DNA from: Trebouxia sp. TZW2008
Lineage: Eukaryota; Chlorophyta; Trebouxiophyceae; Trebouxiales; Trebouxiaceae
NCBI GenBank assembly: GCA_002118135.1
Contig: BDIU01000023.1
Coordinates: forward strand, 125,296 to 189,295
DNA: 64,000 bases
Direction: 5' to 3'
Positions within the stretch are counted from its first letter, which is position 1; every line of letters starts with the position of its first letter. Shown piece by piece: positions 1 through 10,600 of the stretch. Position numbers and translations under genes: made by a program. The notes beneath the pieces are model-generated. The model saw only the letters and a list, made by a program, of their open reading frames with translations. It was not told the DNA's origin and ran no database searches.

Positions 1-239
1 CTAGTTGAGGCGGGGCCTTGCTTGTGAAGTGTCAGCCTGAGATGCATGGAGTCGGCATGCTTTGTACAGCCAGCACTTGCAATCATCATGCCAAACTAAT
101 GTTTGCCAATGGGCGTCACCACGAGAGCCTCTATCAGCAAAAGCAGCTCAACACCATATACCTCACATCACGCAGTGGCTATTGCAACTAGTGTGTTAGG
201 TATAGATGATGATCTGATCTGTGCATGGTGCTGTCTCAG
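1..239. other. Left edge, unassigned
   Basis: No exon is supported here. The stretch probably holds upstream sequence or an intron of the dynein intermediate chain gene, because a plausible acceptor at 237-239 leads into the first recognisable exon copy. Confidence 0.4.
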
Positions 240-1014
240 GCTTTCACATGGGACATCACAGATTCCATGTACTCTGATCAGATGACTGGCGAGTCTGACG
301 AGATGACTGACGAGGATGCAGACAATCTAGAGCCCAGTTCCCAAGAAGGCAGTTACGCGCAGCAGCTGTGCTTCATGTACAACCCAAGTGCTGCATCTGA
401 TGCCATGCAGGCCTTCACAAGGAACATCACAGACTCCGTGTACTTCCATGAACTGACTGCCAAGCCTGCAGACATTCTAGAGCCCAGTGCCAAGAAGGCA
501 GTCATGCTTAACAGCTGTGCATCATGCGCAAGCCAAGTGCTGCATCTGCCTGGTGCTTTGACTCAAAAGTCCCCCTGATGTGGCAAACACCCTGACAAGC
601 AAAACCTATGTCAACATTTATCTGCATGTGGTGCTGACGCAGGCGTTCACATGGGACATTACAGACTCCATGTACTCTGACGAGATGACAGGCGAGGCTG
701 CAGACGGCCTGGAGCCCAGTGCCAAGAAGGCAGTCATGCGCAGCAGTTCTGAGGTGTCTGACCAGGCCCACCGCATGTCTGGCAGTGGTGAACGCAGAGC
801 CAGCGTGGCTTCTGCCCAAGTCAGCCTGCATGATGACACAGGCAGCAACAGAGCCAGCCTGCTTGGCAGTGCCACAGGGTGAGCTTGCAATTGATCAATG
901 CCAAAGGAACATGTTACACTGAACATCATTAGTGTAGCTTATGCCTGAGTCAGCTTGCATGATGACATGGGCAGCAACAGAGCCAGCCTGCTTGGCAGTG
1001 CCACAGGGTGAGCT
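240..1014 (+). repeat. Triplicated N-terminal dynein-chain exon plus copied exon end
   Basis: Three related segments start right after CAG at 240, 411 and 643. Each begins with codons for AFTxxITDSxY and continues into a (D/A)xLEPS motif. Only the third stays open to a good GTGAGC donor after 878. The last ~55 bp of that third copy (829-884) recur at 958-1014. It is unclear whether the first two are alternative exons or relics. Confidence 0.75.
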
Positions 1015-4000
1015 TACATCGACATTGCTCAACTGTGCACTGCTGTTGCAATTGCACATGCAGTCAAAAAGGCAGTTCATGAGACAGCAGACCATGACAG
1101 GATGTGGCCATGTTGCAGAACAAGACCCTATGTGCACAAGTGAGAACAACCTGCATCAGCACAAGTCTAGCTCGCTGGCTGTGTTTGCACTGGGCTGACA
1201 GCTTGGCATGATGCAGAACGTCAGACGCTTTGTGAAAGCAATGGGCAAAGACTTGATCCTGTTGCTGCTTGACAGGTCAGTCGCAAATTGGGGTGTAGCA
1301 GACAGTGTAAGAGGCAGCATGGACGGCAGCAGAAGCAGCATGTCATCGCATATGCCCTCAGGACTGACAGGCCTTGGATCAAGCCTCCAAGGTGGGATTC
1401 TGCAACAGCTGCCAGGAACATTTGTGCTTGACAGCTTCAACACCCAAAAGACAGACTGCCAGCGCATGCTGTCATGCCTGACAGGGTTGCAAACACAAAA
1501 TCATAAATGTACTGCTAAAGAACCAGCAGTTAGTCCGAGAAACAAGCACTTGAAAGCACCTTTAAATTTTACATTGATTGGCTGTCCTCAGCGACTTGTA
1601 TGGCAGCAGTCGTGCTGCGCAATTCACAGGGTACATCTTGAAACAAAAACTCTTAGTCTGTATCTAATGTTGCTGCAGGAGATGGCATGTTCACAGGCGG
1701 GACCAGGAGTACTGATGATGCACCAGTGAGTCCTGATTGGCCCATGCCTGCCCACATTGTCTTCAACTACATGCTCTGTTGGTTTTGTTGCACTGTGCAT
1801 GCTGCCAACATTGTGATTGGTAGCAGCACTACCCAAAGCTGCTTTGGACGTCCAAGACTTGTCATTGCATGTGACATGCACACAGCATAGCATGGACAGC
1901 ATGATCCTATGCGCTCTTCAGCATTTCTTTCTATTTGTTCACTTCTGCCATGAATGGCTCTATCTCAGGTCTGTGGCTATCACATGTGCGCTTGAGCAAG
2001 CTGCCAAGAAACTTGTTTGTTGACTCACAGTGAAATGGCTGTGGCTCAGGTCTGCGGCTGCTGCATGTGCCCATGATCTCCATCAGCAAGCTGTCAAAGT
2101 CAGACTGTTGACCTTTGTGCAAGACGGCTGTGACTCAGGACCTTTTTGTTTGCACAGGTGCCTGTGGATCCTATCAACAGTGCTGCAGCTGGGCACACAG
2201 TCATATGCCTCTGACTCAGTTTTGCTGCTTGCACAGGTGCCTGTAAATCCCCTGAGCAAGCTGCCTGGTCTGCTGGATGCTCTCATCCTGATGGATGCAG
2301 CTGTGCAGCAGAACCTGTACCATGAGAAGCTGCTCATGTACCGAGATGTGCGCATGCCAGAGCCAGATCAGGTAAAGCATTGAGCAGGTTCAAGGCTGAG
2401 CAATCTCATGTCGGGTGAGTGTGCATAACAGACTTCAGGTGCAAATGGAGCTGACAATGTATAGTGACAGTCAAGCTGCAGGGTGCAGAATTGCTTTGTG
2501 GTACAATGCAATATTGTGGCTTCATACTTTTGTCCTGCTAAGCAAATTGCCTTGACCTATGCACTCCTCACAGTCACTAGTGAAACCTGCTGTCCACCTG
2601 GTGGGGAGTGGGTGTGGGGACAGTGCAGGCCCCAAGTTTGTATCTTCAAGATTTGTATCCTTAGCCCTTTCAGTGTGTGGACATTAATTTTGCAGATACC
2701 AGCAGTTGCAGACCAGAGGGCAGCTCAGGATGCTGCTGGTGATGAGTCAGGCCCAGCCAGCACCAGCCAGGCAGAAGAAGCTGTAGGGGCCGAGACTGTA
2801 GATGGGTACGGCAGTAGCGGCTCAAAAGAAGAAGAGGAGATGGCTCACACCGGCAGAGACCCTAGGCTGGTGCTGTTATGGGAGTGGCAGTGTCCTGTGC
2901 CGCCATCAGTGACACTGTCAACAAGAGTCACCTGTATGGCCTGGAATAAGGTAAGGAAGTAGCCTTTGCAAGTCTCACAGCTTAAAACAAACCATATGTG
3001 ACATAGATTGATAGCTCATGCTAAGAGAGAGCCTGGGCTGCTGCGGGAGTGGCAGTGTCCTGTGCCCCCTTCACTCACACTGTCCGTATGAGTCACCTGT
3101 ATGGAATAAGATATGCCAGTGATGTTAGTGCTGCAGCTTGACGTCATGCAAGCTGGAGACTATGGCAATGTGAACACACCAGCTGATGACCTTGAGGGAG
3201 TGTCACGCAAGCAACGATGGTTCTGGCGTGTACACGTTGCAAGTGCAATCAGTCTCAAATGTATCTTGAAGCAAGCACACTTGCCCCTGTAGCAATATTT
3301 CGGTTCACTGTGCCGATCAAGACATTCATGCCTCTGTCATTGCTTTGTTATGTCAGCATGTGCTGCGAGTCAACACTCAAACATATCTGTTGTCAGGGGC
3401 TTGTCAGTTACCCACAAATTCCTTGCTGCTTCAAACTCTCAAGGATGTTCAAAACACCAGGTCATTCCACGAGACAGCATGACAGCATCAGCTTGTAATT
3501 CTACATCATGCTTGCCGTGCTGCAGGTCCAGATTCCAGGAGTGTGACAGGACATATTAGCTGTTGGCTACTGCCAGTTTGACTTTGGCCCTCCACTGTCA
3601 GGCTTGGTAGCGCTGTGGTCCTTGATGAATCCAGACCACTCCAGATACAAACTCCTCAGCAACAGCTTGCAAGGCATAATGCCGCACATGCCTTGCTGCA
3701 GGTCCAGATACCAGGAGTGCGGCAGGACATACTAGCAGTAGGCTACGGCCAGTTTGACTTTGGCCCTCCACTCTCAGGCTTGGTAGCGCTGTGGTCCTTG
3801 AAGAACCCAGGGTACCCCCTGTGGTCCTTCTACACCCCCTCAGGGGTCACTGCTGTGGACTTCTCTGTGCAGAGTCCCAACATGCTGGCTGTTGGCTTGT
3901 ATGATGGCACACTTGCTGTGTATGACGTCAAGACGCGACAGGTGACCACCTACACTGTGCATTGTAGCTATTCTGCAGTCCATTTCACCTGTGCATTGTC

Positions 4001-6285
4001 AGGGGTGGTAGCACTGTGGTTTTTGAAGAAACCGGAGTAACCCCTGTGGTCCTTCTACAACCCCTGAGGGGTCACTGCTGCGCATTTCTTTGTGCAGAGC
4101 CCCAACATGCTGGCTGTTCGCTTGCATGATGGCACACTTGCTGTGTATGTCGTCAAGATCCGACAAGTGATTGGCGCTATGCATTGTAGCATATTGATTT
4201 TCTGATTGTGCATGCATTGCGCTGCAACTCAGCATACGGCTCGCCTGATAGATCTCAAGCATTTTGATCTGCATCTGTCGGTTGTGTTGCATCTGTCAGC
4301 AAGGTGTTGAAAGCATTGCACATGCAGAACTTATGCTGATGCCAAACCCAGGACATGACAACATTGTTCTAGTCTACTAGTCAAGCTTGCTAGGCAGTCA
4401 TGTTGTCACTGTGTATGCGTGAGTGCTTGATGTACATTCTACTGCAAGCCTTTGGCACCCTCTAGCGATCAACATCACCAACCAATCCTCAGCTGCTCTA
4501 TACATACAGCTTTGAGCCTGCCTGTGGCATACCATTCATGGCACGCAACTCATGGCAAGCAGCTGTGCGTGCAAGTTACAACCTTCCATCCACCAGCGCC
4601 ATGCAGGGCTGCGGCAGGCAGCCATCTAATGCGCCTTAAAGTTTGTGCATTTTCAAGCTGATGTTGAGTCTCAACACAACCACCCCTGCACAGTACAATT
4701 GATGACAAATGCTTGCGATTTGCAACGTTCTCTGTCAGAGAGTTGAACGCTGTTGACATATCACAGGAGGCGCCAAGCTTAAGCAGCAGTGCTGGCAGTG
4801 GTCAGCACAGTGACCCAGTGTGGCAGGTGCGCTGGGTGGACAGGGGAGCGGATCAAGAGGAGAGGCTAGTCACCATCTCCACTGATGGCCGTGTCACTCA
4901 ATGGGCCACCACCAAGGTGAGTGATCATTGTCTCGCACGATGGGGCTGCGCCTTGTGTATTATTGTATATGCTTTAGTTACCTTTCAGCATAAGGCCTGC
5001 TGCACAAGGGCAGCCACTGTCCTGTGTTCTGCGGTTGAATATGTGTAGTCTGTCTGTGCCACAGTATGAGGCGTTGGTGGTTGGCATGCTCAGCAACTTT
5101 GCAAGATCATAGAAGTGCTGAGTCCTTGCAAAGTAGAGTGTGCTGAATGTACCTGCAAATTGGGAAGTATGGATTTCCTCCCCTCATGACTGGGAATTGC
5201 TTGTTGGCATGCAGTATGCAGCAGTTGATGTTTACTGATTGCTTGGACGACTATGTCAAGCAATAGAAAGGGGGATCAACTGCTCCTTCTGCTCTGATGT
5301 GCATCATGCTTTTTGCTGCAGGGGCTGGAACACACCGACCTCATCAAGCTGAAAAGAACAGTGTCCAAACAGAAAGTCAGCCCTGCAGCTGCAGCAGCCA
5401 TGCGGAATGTCAAGGGCGAAGCTTTCATCAGCCGTAGGAGCAGTGGCATGTCCTTTGATTTCAACCAGCGGGATGGCCGTATGTACATAGCTGGCACTGA
5501 GGACGGACACATCTACAAATGCAGCACATCATACTCAGAGCAGTATCTGGAGACATACAGCGGCCACATGGGTCCTGTATACAGAGTACAATGGTCACCA
5601 TTTCAGAGCAATCTGTTCATCAGCAGCAGCGCAGACTGGAGTGTGAAGCTTTGGACAGAGGGCAAGGTGAGGACAGCTGCCCTCAGCAGAGTTGCCGTTA
5701 TGCACATTCTTCATGCATGCATGCTATTTGCAGAATTGCCACAATGCATAGTGACATTGTTCATGCATGCATGGTTCTACAATGATACTGTGATACATCA
5801 AGCTTGGGATGTCCCTGTGAGAAGAAGCTGTCATTTGCAATGCATTATGACAATCAGGATCAGAGGGCACAAGTACAAGCTATGTGATTACAGAAAACAT
5901 TGACAATTCGAATGTGCTGTTGCAGGAAAGCGCACTGCTGACGTTCCAGTCAGCAAATGATGAGGTAAATGATGTGCAATGGTGTCCTACAAACTCCACA
6001 GTCTTTGGCACAGCAACCAGCGGGGGCCGCATTGAGGTGTGGGACCTTGCAATCTCAACACTCAAGCCCATTGCTCAGCACACGTGTGATGGGAGGAGGT
6101 TTTCTAGCATGCTATTCTCAGAGGAGTCCCCAGTTGTTGTGGCAGGAGGTAGTAATGGCGGTGTGCAAGTGTTGAGGCTACTAGATGTAGATCTGTCTGG
6201 TGACCTTGAACCAGTACAAACCAGGCGGCTAGATGATGCAATGCGAGCAAACATTGTGAAGACGGGTGTTGTCAGCGTTCAGTAG
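240..6285 (+). CDS. DNAI4: Axonemal dynein intermediate chain, DNAI4/WDR78/IC138 type (spliced)
   Basis: This is the WD-repeat intermediate chain of the inner-arm I1/f dynein, which acts in the flagellar axoneme and regulates dynein activity. Well-supported exons are 2237-2371, 2696-2950, 3702-3941, 4767-4916, 5322-5666 and 5926-6285; all are phase 0 with GT/AG borders and together give about 494 codons. The order matches the family as I recall it: CMAWNK, then DILAVGYGQFDF, GVTAVDFSVQSPNMLAVG, PVWQVRWV, LIKLKRTVS, ISRRSSGMSFDF, AGTEDGHIYKCS, GHMGPVYRVQWSPF, SADWSVKLW and a final RIEVWDLAISTLKP blade. The stop is TAG at 6283. The N-terminal half (240-2236) is only partly resolved; a Ser-rich exon is likely at 643-878 and others near 1280-1380 and 1685-1726, and the start codon was not identified. 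Decayed exon copies lie in several introns. The family call is strong; the exact I1 subunit assignment is inference. Confidence 0.88.
2149..3115 (+). repeat. Decayed copies of dynein-chain exons 2237-2371 and 2696-2950
   Basis: At 2149 a CAG followed by a copy of the exon start (GTGCCTGT...) precedes the true exon at 2237 and soon diverges. At about 3036-3110 the end of exon 2696-2950 is repeated (REWQCPVPPS in translation), but with an in-frame stop and a damaged donor. Both look like exon fragments copied into the neighbouring intron. Confidence 0.7.
3525..4172 (+). repeat. Three copies of a WD40-coding dynein exon, one intact
   Basis: The intact exon is 3702-3941. An upstream copy at about 3530-3645 keeps the acceptor and most of the GQFDFGPPLSGLVALWSL coding but has stop codons. 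A downstream copy at about 3994-4172 repeats the second half (NMLAV, DGTLAVY) with two stops. Only the middle copy is open across its length and ends at a GTGACC donor. Confidence 0.85.
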
Positions 6286-6372
6286 CAACATGAAACAGCA
6301 TCTGAGCCCATTGTATCAAAGCAGGACTGGCTGGCTCTTCTGCATTGCTCCACACTGAACATGTCTGAACGC

Positions 6373-7199
6373 TCATGTAAAGTTTGCTTGACCAGCAATG
6401 ATGATACCAATGATAACTCCAAATAGACCCAGAGCGCTGCCAAAAATCTCTACCACCAGGATCTTGACAAACAGAGTGGAGTTTTGCGCATCTGACAAAG
6501 CTGCACTGCTTCCCACCACGCCAACAGATATGCTGCAGACACAAGGAGACTCTCAGAACTATGCTCTTGTTGTCTGCAATGCCCAGTATAGCTTCAAATG
6601 CAGCAGAGGCCAAAAGTCTCACCCGCAAGATAGGTTAGCCCACCCTGTGGTCAGACCAGACCCCAAGATGGCATATCCAGCTGTATAGGCAGCAGTGGGC
6701 CAAAGCCCATTGGAGAGCTGGTTCACCCTCTCAATCTTTGTTTGTAGGATGATAGCGACAATGACTCCATAAATGGCAACTGCCTCACAGAAAATGATAC
6801 TGCAAGCATGAGCCACTCAGGGTTTTTGCAAATTCACAGCTCACGTGGCATGCAATCGCTCTGACTAGAGCAAGATCAACACCTGATCAGGTTCTTGGAA
6901 GTGATACGTGGCACTCTAATGGCTGCTCCCAGCAAGCTACTGCCAGTGATGAAGATGCCCCTGTGCCATCAGGGCAACAGTTTGTCGAGCGTGGCAGCGG
7001 CTTGTACAGCGTGCGGGTGTACACTGACGTACCATGCTGCACCAAGCACAGACAGTCCGACACAGAGCCCAATACCCAAGGAAGACCAAAAGTAAGGCGA
7101 GATGTTCATAAACAAAAACCCCAAGTATTGCCAATTGATCCAAGTATTACTATCGGGCAGGACCAAGCCAGCCGGCATCGCCGGCAAAGCTGACGACAT
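6373..7199 (-). CDS. VMA16: V-type H+-ATPase 21-kDa proteolipid subunit c''
   Basis: This is the c'' subunit of the membrane (Vo) rotor of the vacuolar proton pump. Four exons, 7033-7199, 6883-6960, 6623-6799 and 6373-6532, join in phase to 193 residues with TGA at 6373-6375. The protein follows plant c'' closely: [20 protein letters not shown], then [19 protein letters not shown] with the proton-carrying Glu, then [20 protein letters not shown] and [13 protein letters not shown]. Four to five hydrophobic helices are evident. The start at 7199 gives a normal N-terminus before the first helix. The gene is convergent with the dynein chain (87 bp between the stops) and divergent from RIC1, so it probably shares a promoter region with RIC1. 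Every splice site is canonical and no exon copies were seen. Confidence 0.95.
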
Positions 7200-7694
7200 G
7201 CGTCAAGATCGCAAGTAGACGATCAGTTTTTGCCGTATGAATCGCTCCGCACGCGTCAGCTAGCAAACAGCAGCAGGGACCAGTGCTCGGCCAACGTATA
7301 AAATATGCGTTCAAGCAATTTGACAGCGATACAAATTCGCTTCTTGTCACAGCGCGCGCAAGCTATGAGTCGGTGGCTTGTCAGGACGTCAAGGTTGCTG
7401 AGGTCGCTGAGGTGCAAAATGGAATACAGTTGCGAAGCATGCAACGAGGGAGGAGCCAGCTGCTTAGCTACCCTGTTCCCCGAACTTCGCTCGACATTGC
7501 GCGTGTTGCGCGATCGCGCTTGCCTCTCTGTGACACATCAAGATGCAACGCGAATCAGCTGCAACCATGAAGTCTGGGCGAGCTGACGAGTGTGAAAATC
7601 GGTGTCGCGCGAAGGCCAGCGTGCACGCCACAGTGATCACGCCAAGACAAGCAAGCTCGTGACGCGAAGCGCCTTCGGGCGCCAGCGCAGCCTG
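7200..7694. promoter_or_regulatory. Divergent promoter region between VMA16 and RIC1
   Basis: These 495 bp separate two opposite start codons and hold no exon that I can support. A TATAAAA-like element lies at about 7298-7304, near the VMA16 end; it could serve RIC1 with a long 5' leader, but this is inference. Two overlapping plus-strand open frames at 7283-7586 show no recognisable protein. Confidence 0.45.
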
Positions 7695-10600
7695 ATGTAC
7701 TTTGCATATGGCTGGCCGAAGGCCTTGTCAGTGGGCGATGCTAGCTTCAAACAGGATGTTGTGTCCATCAGCCTGGACAGCGACTTTTGTTTGATTGTCT
7801 TCACCGGTTCCGCTCAAATTTGGGCAGGCGGGCAGCACAGGATACGGCTTGGCAAGATAGACAGGTCTGAAGAGTCCATCAAAGTCGAGGGGCTGAATAA
7901 GCGCGCGTACTGGTGCAGCAGCAGACGTTTGTTGGCGGTGCTGGTAAGTGTTGCACTTGGTTTCGAGCCTACAGGAATGCAGCTGAGCCACGGCTTTCCG
8001 GTAAATGACGATCCCGACAACGCCTTGCTGTATGCAGACATACAACAATTACCTGCACATCTATGGCATGCACACCAGCAAGGAGTCCGTCCTGCAAGGG
8101 GCTGGAGTTTCTGGCGTGCAAGACTTGAAGCATGTTGATATCTTCCTGCAGCACAGCATTGCTGTGCAATCTGCTGCTGCGGCAACATGCCTGGTAGGAG
8201 ACAGCAGGTCCATCTTGCTCGGGCTGTCAGATGGTACTTGCCAGGTCTTCTCTTGGCAGAGCAAGGTCAGCGATGTCAAAACACCATTGTCATACATCCA
8301 TGCATTAAGTTATGTCACCTCTTTGCTGCACAATGCCGCAGTCAGCTTTTGGGATCATGCCAGCCTTTCTCTGCTGCATAATTTCCCAGCTGTGTACATC
8401 AAGCTCAAGATTCTGAATGTGACTGTGTGCATCAAGCTCAACATTGTGAATGTGTATATGCATCAAGCTCAAGAATGTGCATCTGACTATGTGCAGCTTT
8501 GCACCTAGTGCAATCATTTTGGGTCAACATTGTGAATGTGATGGTGTGCGTCAAGTTCAAGAGTACTGACTGTGTGCAGTTCCGCGGCCAGTACAACCCT
8601 TTTGGATCCTTAGCAGAGCTGCAGCTGCGCATGCAGCGCTCCATGTCGCTCAGATCACAACGCAGCAGCCTTCAGCCCATCTCAGTCAATGGCCAAACCA
8701 GCATCAGCCACTCTCGCCATCACATGGGCCAAAGCGCGCAAAGCGTGCCTGCCTCTTCATCGCCCTCCTCAAGCTCGCTTGGCGCTCGCCAGATGGGCCG
8801 AGTCACGAGCACTGACCGCTTGAGCAGAAGCAGTTCCTCGTCCACAGTGCCAGACAGCATCTGCATTGAGGGTCTGGACTATTCCCCACAGCTGAAAACC
8901 CTAGGTGTGGTTCTGGCAGATGGCAGATGTGCCATCTGCCGCACAGCAGACAGTGGCTTAGCTCCAGCAGAACAGCTAGAATTCAGCCACTGGGTATGTG
9001 GCTCTGGTTCCGGAGCCACTTGCCTAGGCATTGCACCAGACGCTCAGCTGATAGCGGTGGGCTTGACCAGCGGGGAGGTGGCGCTGTACAAGCTGTATGG
9101 GCACAAAGGTGGCAGGTTCAGCATTGATGGCAGCCAAGCTGACCCCCCTGTCAGGGTGGTGTCCCTGGTTGACTGGGGTTATGGCCCTGAGGCGACAGGC
9201 TCTGTGGCAGACCTCAAGTGGTCACCTGACAATCGAGCCTTTGCTGTGAGTGACTGCTGCACAGATTACTGCATTGCATGAAGTCTGTACGTCATATCAG
9301 GCAGCCTTTGCAGTTGATACTGACGCGAGACAAGTATCTTCAAAGTATCACATGGCGTTGATGGCAGCCAGGCGGAACCCCCTTTGAGGTTAGTGTCCCT
9401 GATTGACTGGAAGAATGGCCCTGGAGCGACAGGCTGTTTGACAGATCTCAAGTGGTCACCTTTGCTGTGACAATGAATGTTTCATGAACTGCTTGAGTGC
9501 ACAAGATTTGACCACGAGAGCAGCTTTGCATTGTTGGTAACCCAGAGTGCAGAAAGTCTTGCTGTCATTGCAGCGTCGCATGATGCATCTGTCAGATGCC
9601 CATCATTTCATCAAAGGTTACCATCAGTATGCTCAGAAAGCGGTGATATCGTGGCTTGTGCCTGATAATCAACGACACAACAGCACAGCACAGCACAGCA
9701 CAGCACAGCACAGCACAGCACAGCACAGCACAGCACAGCACAGCACAGCACAGCACAAGCTTGGTGCAGCAGGGCAGCATGTCAAAGCATCAACAGATGT
9801 GTCATGCCGCAGATGAGCTAGCAATGAGGCAGTCCATCTGGCAGAATTGCACCTCTGTGGGTTCTTTGCTGGGCTTGCTTTGCTGCGCCATGCTGTGAAG
9901 ATACAGCTTCCTGCCAGCGATCAATTGTCCACTGGCAGCTCAGCATAGGCTTTTCAGCCAAGATACCAACTGCCCTTTGCAATGACTACAGGCCCTGAAC
10001 GCAGGGCAGGCTAGCAGCAAACTGTGAGGCAATGGCAGCCACAGTGTTGTAATGCATTGAGTGCTAGCCAGGGCAGGTGCGAAACAATTCATTCTTTCAA
10101 GTTTAGCTCGTCTGTTGCAGTTTGCGCTGAGCTGAAGGCCAAGCATAAGAATTGATCATGAGAACATCAACCCAACCTGCATAAAGATAGCGACAACTTT
10201 CCATGTGTTGAAAGAGGTGTGGGTGCAGGTGGAGTGGCATCACAGTCGGCTTGCTGTGTGGAGTGCCTCAGTCTATTGCCATCAGTGCAACCGGTTAAAT
10301 TATCACCCAAAACATTGTGTCTATTGCTCAGATCCTGTAGACAGATTGCACCTGCAGTTGCAGTCAAAGAAATGTGGGTGCAGGTAGGGTGGCGGCGCAG
10401 CGGGCTTGCAGTGTGGACTGCTTCAGGCTGCCGCCTCATGTGCTCCTTGCGCCAAACTGCCCGCCCCAACACCTTCACGCCCCTCTCCTCAGCCTCGGCC
10501 TCCCACTTTGCCACAGACAGCCAGAAGCAGAATGCCCAGCCTATGGAGGTAAGTGCATATTCACCATTATCCTCACACATGCCTTTAGCAAGCTTGACAG

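Noticed and set aside
9656..9898. Frames reading (STAQH)n or (AVLCC)n
   Set aside because: They are translations of the AGCAC microsatellite, not proteins.
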